Positions 15,744-23,806 of a stretch of 45,041 nt of DNA are shown here, one piece after another. Below the pieces are notes generated by a model. The model was not told the DNA's origin and did not search any database. It worked only from the letters and a program-made list of their open reading frames with translations. Origin of the DNA: Aphanocapsa lilacina HA4352-LM1 (GTDB lineage: Bacteria > Cyanobacteriota > Cyanobacteriia > Gloeobacterales > Gloeobacteraceae); NCBI GenBank assembly GCA_019359725.1, contig JAHHGR010000036.1:1-45041 (forward strand), read 5' to 3'. The position numbers and the translations under genes were made by a program. Positions within the stretch are counted from its first letter, which is position 1. Every line of letters starts with the position of its first letter.

Positions 15744-16511
15744 ATGACCGCCGTCAGTCGCAAAAAAGCCAAGGCCGATGCGGCCTCTTTAGATCTCGAT
15801 CAACTGCTCGAAACGCTTGCTGCGGTCAGAAGCGGCAATTTTTCGGTGCGCATGCCCACAGAAGGGACGGGCATCGGCGGCGAAATCGCCGCCACACTCA
15901 ATGGGATCATTGGGATCATTGCCCTCAACGAGCACTTGAGCGTCGAATTGAGCCGGGTGGGCAATGCGGTCGGCAAGGAAGGCAAGGTCAACCAGCGCGT
16001 TGCTCTAGGTGATGCTGCGGGCGCCTGGACATTCTGCGTCGAGTCCATCAACACGCTGATTACCGATCTGGCCCAACCTACCACCGCGACCACCCGCGTC
16101 ATCCGGGCGGTGGCCAACGGCGATCTCTCGCAGCGCATTCCTACCGAACTGGACGGCCGACCGCTGCAGGGCGAGTTTTTGCAGACAGCTCAGATTGTCA
16201 ATGTCATGGTTGAGCAACTTGGTTCTTTCGCACCAGAAGTCACCCGTGTGGCGCGCGAGGTGGGCACCGAAGGGAAACTCGGCGGCCAGGCCCAGGCCCA
16301 GGTGACCGGCGTGGCGGGCACCTGGCGCGATCTGACCGACAACGTCAACGAACTGGCGGCCAACCTCACCACCCAGGTGCGCGCTATCGCCGAGGTGGCC
16401 ACGGCGGTGACCAAGGGCGATCTCACCCGCTCGATCGCCGTGGAAGCCCAGGGCGAGGTGGCGATCCTCAAGGACAACATCAACCTCTCGCGCAAGCGCG
16501 AAGCGACCTGA
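15744..16511 (+). CDS. Cytoplasmic HAMP-repeat protein without a kinase domain (truncated hybrid kinase?)
   Basis: 255 residues, ATG at 15744 with GGAGAG upstream. The sequence is two to three HAMP units of the multi-HAMP hybrid histidine kinase type: [60 protein letters not shown], and [20 protein letters not shown]. In full-length relatives these are followed by more HAMPs and then GAF, kinase and receiver domains. Here the frame ends seven residues after KDNIN with unrelated residues ([12 protein letters not shown]). There is no transmembrane segment. It is either a relic of a large kinase or a stand-alone HAMP protein. Confidence 0.7.
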   Translation: MTAVSRKKAKADAASLDLDQLLETLAAVRSGNFSVRMPTEGTGIGGEIAATLNGIIGIIALNEHLSVELSRVGNAVGKEGKVNQRVALGDAAGAWTFCVESINTLITDLAQPTTATTRVIRAVANGDLSQRIPTELDGRPLQGEFLQTAQIVNVMVEQLGSFAPEVTRVAREVGTEGKLGGQAQAQVTGVAGTWRDLTDNVNELAANLTTQVRAIAEVATAVTKGDLTRSIAVEAQGEVAILKDNINLSRKREAT

Positions 16512-16687
16512 TATCAGATTCAGTTCAACACAGTCCGGCTGGGCGAAAGTATGGGGATCTGCGCCAATTCAAAGATGAGAAAGGCAGCATCGTGCTCGGC
16601 AGGTTGTCCGCAACTATCATCCGCTACCATCACTGGCGGCAAATGTGCCTGTAGGTTCTACATGGGTGAGCGAAGCGGAGATCGCCA

Positions 16688-17236
16688 ATGGCACTGACGG
16701 TCGAGGATGTCGAGAAACTCCAAAAGCTTTTTCCGGAACACAAGATCGAACTGCGCGACGGCGCCATCACGATTGTGAGCCCCTCCGACATTGTCTCTGG
16801 CATGATCGGTGCACGCTTCTCGCGGTTTTTGGGCAACTGGGTGGATCCGCGCAAGCTTGGTTTTGTTTTCGATTCCAGTTCCGGATTCCAACCGCCCAAT
16901 GGGGATTTGACTGCCCCTGACGTGTCCTATGTTTCGCGCGCCCGCCTTTCGCGCTTGCCGCGCTCCTACGGTCCACTGGTCCCCGATCTGGTCGTGGAGA
17001 TCAAATCCAGCACCGACCGGCTCAAGTCCCTTGAAGACAAAATCGAAAGCTACCTGCAGCTGGGGGCAAAGGTGGGTGTCCTGGTCGATCCGGATGGACA
17101 GACTGCCACGGTTTACCGCTGCGGCGTGCAGCCGGTCGGGTTTTTCGACAACGACATCCTGGAACTCCCTGAGTTGCTGCCCGGCTGGCAGTTGCAACTG
17201 GCCGAGCTGTGGCCAATCGACCTTGGTGAGGACTGA
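16688..17236 (+). CDS. Uma2-family (DUF820) PD-(D/E)XK nuclease-fold protein
   Basis: 182 residues from the ATG at 16688. The Uma2 pattern is clear: a helix-rich start (EDVEKLQKLFPEHKIELRDG), the Asp of APDVSYVS, the core PDLVVEIKSSTDR with the D...E-x-K catalytic arrangement, and the final GVLVDPDGQTATVYR strand. These proteins are very numerous in cyanobacteria and are thought to be restriction-endonuclease-like; no target is known. It is probably expressed alone. The gene downstream is a fragment on the other strand. Confidence 0.85.
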   Translation: MALTVEDVEKLQKLFPEHKIELRDGAITIVSPSDIVSGMIGARFSRFLGNWVDPRKLGFVFDSSSGFQPPNGDLTAPDVSYVSRARLSRLPRSYGPLVPDLVVEIKSSTDRLKSLEDKIESYLQLGAKVGVLVDPDGQTATVYRCGVQPVGFFDNDILELPELLPGWQLQLAELWPIDLGED

Positions 17237-17287
17237 AAGGGCGGCAGCATGCCGGTGGTGGGCGAGGAGCCAAAGACAGCATCTCTT

Positions 17288-17515
17288 TTAGCCCAGCTGC
17301 TGCCGCAAAAACGTCACCACGTCCTGCCAGGCACGGCGAGCTTCCCGAAATTGCACGGAGGCGGTGCCATGGCATTGTTTTTCCCGGTTCTGGTAGATCA
17401 AAAAGCCGTGGCCGCTATTCGGGTAGACCTGCAAGAGGGCCGGTTTACCCAGGGCTGTGAGGCTCTGCACCAACAGTTGCGACTGCTCCAGCGCAGCCGA
17501 TAGCCAGGTGGGTAC
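17288..17515 (-). pseudogene. C-terminal fragment of an alpha/beta-hydrolase or S9-type peptidase
   Basis: On the minus strand an open frame ending at TAA (17288-17290) encodes HVPTWLSAALEQSQLLVQSL followed by GKPALLQVYPNSGHGFLIYQ and a tail ARRAWQDVVTFLRQQLG. The VP..QSxLLxxxL and YPxxGHGF blocks match the last part of dienelactone hydrolase/prolyl oligopeptidase-type proteins, with the catalytic His in GHGF. The nucleophile and the whole N-terminal half are absent from this window, so this is a gene remnant. Confidence 0.6.
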
Positions 17516-17552
17516 ATGTTCGACTCCGGAACACGGCCTGATACGGGGACTG

Positions 17553-17912
17553 TTAAATACTCTTCAGATAACTCAGCAAATCCGCCATCTGCTTTTCGTT
17601 CAGTTCGAACTTGGGCATCGGGGGTGTCTCGCCGCGGGTCACCTGCCGAATGAGTTGCAGGTCCGATTTGCGCTCTTTGACTTCCTCCAGATTCGGCCCC
17701 ACCCAGCCTTTTGCCTCGGTGCCGTGGCAGGCCGAACAGTTCGCCTCAAAAAGATCCTGGCCGGTGCTCACATTGCCTTTGAACGAGAGTACTGAGCGCT
17801 CGTAGGGGGTCTGACCAGCCTCGGCGATCGCGTTGATGGCGAAGCCGATCAAACCCACCACCAGCAGGGCAAGACCGGGAATGGCCATGGTTTTCCACGA
17901 GAGTCGGACCAT
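17553..17912 (-). CDS. cytM: Membrane-anchored cytochrome c, cytochrome cM-like
   Basis: 119 residues. An uncleaved-looking hydrophobic anchor (about 11-30, IPGLALLVVGLIGFAINAIA) is followed by a single class-I cytochrome c domain. Haem attachment is CSACH (59-63), and the axial Met is Met99 in TPPMPKF. The spacing, the LIRQVTRGETPPMP block and the ending MADLLSYL match cyanobacterial cytochrome cM. In other cyanobacteria this protein affects electron flow to oxidases and photomixotrophic growth. It is preceded on its own strand by an AT-rich 77-bp stretch that may hold its promoter. Confidence 0.85.
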   Translation of the reverse strand: MVRLSWKTMAIPGLALLVVGLIGFAINAIAEAGQTPYERSVLSFKGNVSTGQDLFEANCSACHGTEAKGWVGPNLEEVKERKSDLQLIRQVTRGETPPMPKFELNEKQMADLLSYLKSI

Positions 17913-17989
17913 GAGTGTTAAGTGCTCTTTCTATTTTTGTTTGTCTATATATCAAAGTTTACGCTTTTTAGCGTGGTGCGCCTGAATAT

Positions 17990-18775
17990 TCATGATCTTC
18001 CCTTCAGGCCCCAGATCCTGGCCCGTTCGGCAAGCCAACCTTGCTTGAGCAAACGCTCAATCTGGCCGTTGACCCAGCGACGCAGGCTGTCGTTCTGGAG
18101 ACCTCGGGGCATGGCGACGGCAAGACCGCTGGTGTCAAGTTCGGAAGAAAGCAACCGGTAGGCAGGACGGTCCTGCACCCAGCCGCCCAAGACGGTGCCG
18201 TCGGCGGCAAAACCGTCGGCCCGGCCGGTCTCGAGAGCCTGCACTCCTTCCTGATAGGAAGCCACCGGTACCAGCCCGGCGCCGGGCAGAAAAGCGCGGA
18301 TGGCCCGTTCGTTGCTCGAACCGGAAAGCACCGCAAGCCGGACGCGTTGCAGATCCGACAGGGTACGCAGGGTGCTCTCGCGCTTAAGCAGCACGGCCTG
18401 GTTCACCGTCAGGTACGGAAAGCTGAAGTCCACGGCCCGGGCGCGCGGTACGCCGATGCTTAAATTGGCAATCACCAGATCGACGTGCTGCTTTTCTAGT
18501 GCCTCCAGCCGATCCCGGTTGCGCACCGGCACCAGTTGGATTGCCGTCCGATCGGCAAAGAGCGCCTCGGCCAACGTGCGCGCCAGATCAATTTCAAAAC
18601 CCGCCAGTTCGCCGCGTTCGTCGCGAAAACCGAGCGGGTAGAGGTTGTCCTTGACGCCCACGATGAGATACCGGCGCTGCTGAATTGTTTCAAGCGACGC
18701 AGCCACCGCGGCTGCTTGCAGAACAGCAAGCAGCAGGCTCGCCGTCAGGACGGCCGCGCGCAGTGCCGCGCGCAC
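17990..18775 (-). CDS. Periplasmic solute-binding protein, family 3 (amino-acid type)
   Basis: About 261 residues if translation starts at the GTG at 18775-18773, one base after the rplT stop. This start gives a clean signal peptide (RAALRAAVLTASLLLAVLQAAAVAA); the longer open frame overlaps rplT and is rejected. The mature protein begins LETIQQRRYLIVGVKDNLYP and has GELAGFEIDLARTLAEAL, the family-3 signature, followed by DLVIANLSI and SFPYL. It should bind a polar amino acid or related solute in the periplasm. No permease or ATPase gene is in the window. The position directly behind rplT suggests co-transcription with ribosomal protein genes. Confidence 0.8.
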   Translation of the reverse strand: MRAALRAAVLTASLLLAVLQAAAVAASLETIQQRRYLIVGVKDNLYPLGFRDERGELAGFEIDLARTLAEALFADRTAIQLVPVRNRDRLEALEKQHVDLVIANLSIGVPRARAVDFSFPYLTVNQAVLLKRESTLRTLSDLQRVRLAVLSGSSNERAIRAFLPGAGLVPVASYQEGVQALETGRADGFAADGTVLGGWVQDRPAYRLLSSELDTSGLAVAMPRGLQNDSLRRWVNGQIERLLKQGWLAERARIWGLKGRS

Positions 18776-18776
18776 T

Positions 18777-19136
18777 TCAGACGGGGCGGGCGGATTTGGC
18801 GACGCGGGCAACTTCGGCAAACGCCTCAGGGTCGGTGACGGCCAGTTGCGCCAGCATCTTGCGGTTGAGGGCGACGTCGGCTTTGTGCAGACCATCGATA
18901 AGTCGGCTGTAGGAGAGCCCCTCGGTGCGCGCCTGGGCGTTGATGCGCACGATCCATAGTGAGCGGAAGTCGCGCTTTTTGGTGCGGCGGTGGCGGTAGG
19001 CGTTGCGCAACGCCTTCATCACCTGTTGGTTGGCGGCGGTAAAGAGCTTCGAGTGGCTGCCCCGAAAGCCCTTGGCCAGCTTCAGGATTTTTTTGCGGCG
19101 TTTGCGGGCGACGTTGCCGCGCTTGACACGGACCAT
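18777..19136 (-). CDS. rplT: 50S ribosomal protein L20
   Basis: 119 residues beginning [20 protein letters not shown], the invariant L20 N-terminus, and including [29 protein letters not shown] and [13 protein letters not shown]. Length and sequence are standard. L20 binds 23S rRNA and is needed for early 50S assembly; it often represses its own operon. It follows rpmI by 28 bp on the same strand; infC, which commonly precedes rpmI, is not here. Confidence 0.98.
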   Translation of the reverse strand: MVRVKRGNVARKRRKKILKLAKGFRGSHSKLFTAANQQVMKALRNAYRHRRTKKRDFRSLWIVRINAQARTEGLSYSRLIDGLHKADVALNRKMLAQLAVTDPEAFAEVARVAKSARPV

Positions 19137-19164
19137 AACTCAACTCCAGCGGTGAAAATTCGGG

Positions 19165-19362
19165 CTACAGATAAGGGCACTGGCGGGTGACCTTGTAGAG
19201 ATCGGTCTCGGAGACCTCGACTTTGGTGGACAGGCTGCGCAGGCGCGAGCCTGACTTGTGTTGGAGCAGGTGGTTCTTGCCTGCGCGGCGGCGACGGAGC
19301 TTGCCGCTACCGGTCACTTCGTAGCGCTTGGCCGCAGACTGGCGCGTCTTCATCTTGGGCAT
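19165..19362 (-). CDS. rpmI: 50S ribosomal protein L35
   Basis: 65 residues starting [20 protein letters not shown] and continuing [17 protein letters not shown], the standard L35 pattern. The ATG at 19362 is fixed by the family N-terminus; the longer open frame is not coding. It forms an operon with rplT. Confidence 0.97.
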   Translation of the reverse strand: MPKMKTRQSAAKRYEVTGSGKLRRRRAGKNHLLQHKSGSRLRSLSTKVEVSETDLYKVTRQCPYL

Positions 19363-19390
19363 GGGTGTTACTCTCGCATCGCAAAGACCG

Positions 19391-19406
19391 GTGCCCACCT
19401 GGGCAC
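19391..19406 (-). promoter_or_regulatory. Hairpin in the rpmI-rplT leader
   Basis: GTGCCC-ACCT-GGGCAC is a perfect 6-bp stem with a 4-nt loop, 29 bp upstream of the rpmI start. A TATAGA box (minus strand, 19417-19412) lies just above it, so the hairpin would fall at the very 5' end of the transcript. Autoregulatory leaders are known for L20 operons, but this one does not resemble a specific described class by eye. Confidence 0.3.
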
Positions 19407-19426
19407 GAATATCTATAGTAATGCAA

Positions 19427-19452
19427 AAGCCCGCGGGTTGGGGGGCGGGTTT
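19427..19452 (-). terminator. Weak terminator after the stalk-domain gene
   Basis: Reading the minus strand past the stop at 19454, CCCGC and GCGGG form a GC-rich stem followed by CTTTTGC. Short stem and short T tract, so only moderate support. Confidence 0.35.
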
Positions 19453-19453
19453 G

Positions 19454-19852
19454 CTAGCGGCGCGGCGGCGGCAGGGCCGGCGAGAAGGCCACCTGCCGGG
19501 TGTGGATGCGCCAGTGCACGGTGACATAGAAAATCTTTTGCACCGCATCGAGGGGCACGAACAGCTCGCCGCCGCGCCAGTAGGGAGCGACGCTCAGCAC
19601 GACAAGCTGGCGGTTGAGGGTGAGTACCGTGCCGTCGGTGATCGAAGCTTCTTGATTGTCGAATTGCAGATTGACCGCCCGCTCGTCGGGGATGATCCGC
19701 AAGTTGGCCTGAAACGCCTGGGCCACCGACATCAGGGATACAAAAGGTTGTCCGCGCCGCATCGTCACTGCAAAAAGCTCGCGCTCGTTTGCCCTGAGCG
19801 GCCAGGCCCAGACCATTTCGAGCAAAAAGCCAACAGCAACCCGTCGACGCAT
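19454..19852 (-). CDS. Exported copper-amine-oxidase N-terminal-like (stalk) domain protein
   Basis: 132 residues with a signal-like start ([20 protein letters not shown]). The mature part, [20 protein letters not shown] and [13 protein letters not shown], follows the pattern of the Cu-amine-oxidase N-terminal or stalk domain: two beta-alpha units with a conserved xVPLxxV. Such domains occur alone or fused to enzymes in cell-envelope proteins and have no catalytic role themselves. It is divergent from the acetyltransferase gene at 19954. Confidence 0.55.
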   Translation of the reverse strand: MRRRVAVGFLLEMVWAWPLRANERELFAVTMRRGQPFVSLMSVAQAFQANLRIIPDERAVNLQFDNQEASITDGTVLTLNRQLVVLSVAPYWRGGELFVPLDAVQKIFYVTVHWRIHTRQVAFSPALPPPRR

Positions 19853-19953
19853 GGCGTCATTATCCCCCTGTTTGCCGGGCTGTGCATGATGGCCACGGTT
19901 TACAGAAGCCGGATAGTGTTGGAAACTACATCCGCACCGTCACATTCGTTGCG

Positions 19954-21189
19954 ATGGACTGGATTATTCGCCCGGCCCACGACACAGAACGCCGTTCGCT
20001 GGCACGGCTGTCGCACCTGGCTTTTGCCCCCGCCCAGCCGTTTGCTGAAATCGAAGCGCGCTACCAATCCGACGCCACGATCGTCGCCCGCTCGGTGGTC
20101 GCCTGCGAGGCGGAACGTCTGCTGGGCAAATACGCGCTGCTGCCCTATCGCAACTACGTGGCTGGCTGTGAGATGCCCCTGGGCGGGTTGGGCGGGGTGG
20201 CGGTGGCTCCCGAGGGCCGGGGCCGCGGGGTGGCAAGCGCCCTGGTGCGCCACGCCCTGGAGGTGCTTGGGGAACACCGCTATCCCCTTTCGATGCTTTA
20301 TGCCTATCGCCACGGTTTCTACCGCCGCTTCGGCTGGGCCTGCGTGGGAGAGGTCTACCGCTACCGGGTGGCCGGCGAAGATCTGCCCCGCTACCCGGAA
20401 GCCCGGTACGTGTTGCCCCTCGACGCCGCCACCGACCGCGCGGCCGTCGAAGAACTCTACGGGCGCGAGGCTCCCCGCCACAGCGGCTGGCTGGTGCGCG
20501 AACCGGAGCACTGGCAGGGACACTTCAAGCCCGACAGCGCCTGGCAAATGTTTGGCTGCCGCTTCGGCGGCGACCTCGAGGGGTATGTGATCCTCCGCTA
20601 CGTCAATGTCTCCCCCGACAGCGCCGAAGTGGCCCATATCGCCGTACGCGAGTGGGTGGCGGCCTCCGCCCGCGCCTACCGGGCGCTGTTGGGGTTTCTT
20701 GGCGCCCAGCGCGATCAAGTCGATGCGGTGGTCTGGGACACCGACCGCGCCGACCCGTTGCCGCGGCTGCTCACCGAACAGCGCGCCGCCGGGGATCGAT
20801 CGATCCGGACTTTTTTGAACGCCGTCGGTTTCGGAGCCATCCATAGCAGCTTCATGTGGCGGATGGTCGATCTCGACCGGGCATTGGCTTTGCGGCCCGT
20901 GCGGCCGGCAGGGGATGCTGCCTTCAACTTCGAAGTCCACGACCCGGTTTTTGGGACCACCCTGCGACCGGTCGAAATCGAGGGCGGCCGTCTGCACCTG
21001 GTGGACAAGCCCGCCGCCACCACCCTCAAGCTCGATATCGGTACCCTCACCCAGCTGTGGAGCGGCTACGGCAACGCCCGCGCCGCCCACTGGGCCGGGC
21101 AGCTGCAAGTCGAAGGCGACGAAGGGGTGCTCGAAGTGCTCGATCGCGCCTGGCAGGTGGAGCCGCCCTTCTGCTGGGACTTTTTTTAG
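19954..21189 (+). CDS. GNAT acetyltransferase of the Eis type
   Basis: 411 residues. The ATG at 19954 is chosen because the protein begins directly with the first strand of the fold (DWIIRPAHDTERRSLARLSH); there is no clear ribosome-binding site. Domain 1 (about 1-150) has the acetyl-CoA loop VAVAPEGRGRGVASALV. A second GNAT-like domain follows (about 155-300). The last 110 residues (VRPAGDAAFNFEVHDPVF...LHLVDKPAATTLKLD) form an SCP2-like domain. The C-terminal residues are WDFF, consistent with Eis enzymes, whose terminal carboxylate acts in catalysis. The natural substrate is probably an amine; aminoglycosides are acetylated by some relatives. Confidence 0.82.
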   Translation: MDWIIRPAHDTERRSLARLSHLAFAPAQPFAEIEARYQSDATIVARSVVACEAERLLGKYALLPYRNYVAGCEMPLGGLGGVAVAPEGRGRGVASALVRHALEVLGEHRYPLSMLYAYRHGFYRRFGWACVGEVYRYRVAGEDLPRYPEARYVLPLDAATDRAAVEELYGREAPRHSGWLVREPEHWQGHFKPDSAWQMFGCRFGGDLEGYVILRYVNVSPDSAEVAHIAVREWVAASARAYRALLGFLGAQRDQVDAVVWDTDRADPLPRLLTEQRAAGDRSIRTFLNAVGFGAIHSSFMWRMVDLDRALALRPVRPAGDAAFNFEVHDPVFGTTLRPVEIEGGRLHLVDKPAATTLKLDIGTLTQLWSGYGNARAAHWAGQLQVEGDEGVLEVLDRAWQVEPPFCWDFF

Positions 21190-21226
21190 GGCTAAGCTAT
21201 AGACTTCGCATTCGGAGTCCTGCCGC

Positions 21227-23740
21227 GTGTCCACCCGACGAGAGTTTGCCCTGCCCGGTGCCCGACCCCACTACAACCCCGACCGGCCCGGAAATGTCGA
21301 GCACATCGCCCTCGATCTGGCCATCGACCTCGAAGCGCAGCGCGCGAGCGGTATCTGCCGCATCCGCCTGCGGTGCATTGCCGACGAGACGCGCGTCTTC
21401 AGCCTCGATGCGGTTGAGCTGCAAATAGAGGCAGTGCGCACCAACGGCAACCCGGCGGACTTCGACCACGACGGCGCGGTGCTGTGGGTGCGGCCCGCCG
21501 TACCCCCTGTGGCGGGAGCAGTGGTGGAACTGGCCATTGACTACCGGGTGGAGAAACCCCGGCGCGGCATCTACTTTGTCGGCCCAGACGCCGATTATCC
21601 CGACAAGCCTGTGCAGGTCTGGACCCAGGGAGAGGACGAAGACTCGCGCTTCTGGTTTCCCTGTTTCGATTACCCCGGTCAACTGGCCACCTCCGAGGTG
21701 CGCGTGCAGGTGCCGGCCCGCTACCAGACGGTCTCCAACGGCGTGCTCATGCGCATTGAAGAGCACAACGGCTCAAAAATTTATCACTGGCACCAGGCGC
21801 AGGTGCACCCGTGCTACCTCATCACCCTGGTGGTGGCGGAACTGAGCGAAATTCAAGACCGGTGGGAGGACATCCCGACGCCCTACTACGTCACCCCGGG
21901 CCGCGAGGAGGAGGCGCGCCGCACCTTTGCCAAGACCCCGAGCATGGTCGCTTTTTTCTCGGAGCGCTTCGGCGTGCGCTATCCGTTCGCCCGCTACGCG
22001 CAAGTCTGCGCGGTCGATTTTATCTTCGGCGGCATGGAGAACACCGGCGCTACCACCCAGACCGACCGCTGTCTGCTGGACGAACAGGCGGCCCGCGAGA
22101 TCCGCTGGCCCGAAGATCTGGTGTGCCACGAACTGGTGCACCAGTGGTTCGGCGATCTGGTGGTGATCCGCCACTGGTCCCACGCCTGGATTAAAGAAGG
22201 GGCAGCCACTTACTTCGAGTCGCTGTGGCGCGAGCACGAGTATGGGTCGCAGGACGCCGCCTACTACCGCTATCAGACCGCCCAGGCCTATTTTGAAGAG
22301 GACAGCGAGCGCTATCGCCGGCCTATTGTCACCAACGTCTACAAAGAACCGATCGAGCTTTACGACCGGCACCTCTACGAAAAAGCTTCGACCGTCTACC
22401 ACATGCTGCGCCATTACCTGGGAGATGCCGCTTTCTTTCGGGCCGTACAAACGTTTTTGAGCGCCAACACCCACCGCACCGTCGAGACGGTCGACCTGCT
22501 GCAGGCTATCGAGGCGGCCACCGGCCGCAACATGCTGCCGCTCTTTGAGCAGTACGTCTTCAAAGCCGGCCATCCGCAATTTAAAGTGCGCTTCGAGTGG
22601 GACAGCGAGGCTGCCCTCGCCAAAGTCGAGGTAAGCCAGACCCAGACCGTCGATGAGCAGACCGTGCTTTTTGATCTGGTGATCTCTCTTGGTTTCGGCT
22701 TGGCGCCGGACGTACCGCCGAGGTGCATTCCTATGCGCATCCGGCAAAAAGAACAGACCTTCTGTTTCCCTTTCGAGCAAAAACCGCTCTATTTCAGTTT
22801 CGATCCCGGCAACCCTGTGCTCAAAACCGTCGAATTGGAAGTGCCCTCGGAACTACTCAAAAACCAGCTTGCCGTCGATCCTGAGTTAATGGGCCGCATC
22901 TTCGCCGCCCAAGCCCTCGCCAAGCAGCTCACCCCGGACATCGCCCGGGCGCTTGGCGCCGTCTTGCTCGACGAAAACCAGTTCTGGGGACTGCGCGCCG
23001 AGGTGGCCCAGGCTCTCGGTTCGACCAAAAAAGACTACGCCTACGCCGTGCTGCGCGAAGCGGCAGGCGTAGGCGACCTGCGGGCGCGTGCCGCCGCCAT
23101 CAAGGCCCTGGCCGAGGACAAATCGCCCGAAACCTTCGCAGCCATCTGTCCCTGCCTGTCCGATCCGAGCTACACGGTGAGTGCCGAGGCGGCCAGAGCA
23201 GTGGGCAAAGCCAAACACGCCGATTCGCGGGCGTTGCTGACCCAGGTGCTCGCCTCGCGTCCCTCCTGGAACGACATGGTGGGAAGTGCCGCCCTCGCGG
23301 GCCTAGCCGAACTGAAGGACGACCCCGAGGCCCTCGAAGCAATCCTGGAGCGCACCCGCCGGGGTACTCCCCCGGCGCTGCGCCTGGCGGCGATCCGTGC
23401 TCTGGGCAGCGCGGGCGAAGGGGGGGAGAATCAAAAAATCCTCGATGCCCTTGCCCAGGTCGCCCAGGAAACCCAGTTTTCGACTCGGCGGGCGGTGATT
23501 GCCGCTTTGGGTTCGCTCAAATCCCCCCAGGCTCTGCCGCTGCTAGAGCAAATCGCCCGCGAAGATCCCGACGGTCGCCTCCGGCGCTCTGCCCTGGAGA
23601 GTGCCGAATCGATCCGCTCGCAAGTCGGCCAGGACAAGGAACTGAAAAAACTGCGCGAAGCGGTCGAAAGCCTTCAGGAGGAGAACCGCTCGCTAAAAAG
23701 TCGTCTGGAAGTGCTTGAAAGCCGACTCACATCCCCATAG
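21227..23740 (+). CDS. M1-family aminopeptidase with HEAT repeats and C-terminal coiled coil
   Basis: 837 residues from a GTG at 21227 with GGAG at 21214-21217. The exopeptidase motif GGMEN is at about residue 268 and the zinc site HELVHQ...KEGAATYFE at about 300-330, so the catalytic apparatus is complete. After the C-terminal beta domain, residues about 560-800 form HEAT/PBS-like repeats (e.g. ALGAVLLDENQFWGLRAEVA and ALRLAAIRALGSAGEGGENQ). The last 40 residues are a coiled coil (LKKLREAVESLQEENRSLKS). It removes N-terminal residues from peptides, probably in the cytoplasm, as no signal peptide is seen. The coiled coil suggests oligomerisation. Confidence 0.92.
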   Translation: MSTRREFALPGARPHYNPDRPGNVEHIALDLAIDLEAQRASGICRIRLRCIADETRVFSLDAVELQIEAVRTNGNPADFDHDGAVLWVRPAVPPVAGAVVELAIDYRVEKPRRGIYFVGPDADYPDKPVQVWTQGEDEDSRFWFPCFDYPGQLATSEVRVQVPARYQTVSNGVLMRIEEHNGSKIYHWHQAQVHPCYLITLVVAELSEIQDRWEDIPTPYYVTPGREEEARRTFAKTPSMVAFFSERFGVRYPFARYAQVCAVDFIFGGMENTGATTQTDRCLLDEQAAREIRWPEDLVCHELVHQWFGDLVVIRHWSHAWIKEGAATYFESLWREHEYGSQDAAYYRYQTAQAYFEEDSERYRRPIVTNVYKEPIELYDRHLYEKASTVYHMLRHYLGDAAFFRAVQTFLSANTHRTVETVDLLQAIEAATGRNMLPLFEQYVFKAGHPQFKVRFEWDSEAALAKVEVSQTQTVDEQTVLFDLVISLGFGLAPDVPPRCIPMRIRQKEQTFCFPFEQKPLYFSFDPGNPVLKTVELEVPSELLKNQLAVDPELMGRIFAAQALAKQLTPDIARALGAVLLDENQFWGLRAEVAQALGSTKKDYAYAVLREAAGVGDLRARAAAIKALAEDKSPETFAAICPCLSDPSYTVSAEAARAVGKAKHADSRALLTQVLASRPSWNDMVGSAALAGLAELKDDPEALEAILERTRRGTPPALRLAAIRALGSAGEGGENQKILDALAQVAQETQFSTRRAVIAALGSLKSPQALPLLEQIAREDPDGRLRRSALESAESIRSQVGQDKELKKLREAVESLQEENRSLKSRLEVLESRLTSP

Positions 23741-23806
23741 AACGGCTGCCCGGCGGCTTGCCCAAGCCGCTCCTATCATGGAAGTAAAGCCTGGGGGATT
23801 CCTCTC

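Noticed and set aside
19900..21234. 444-codon minus-strand frame opposite the acetyltransferase
   Set aside because: Composition is that of an antisense shadow (His/Gly/Ala-rich) and the plus-strand GNAT signature is clear.
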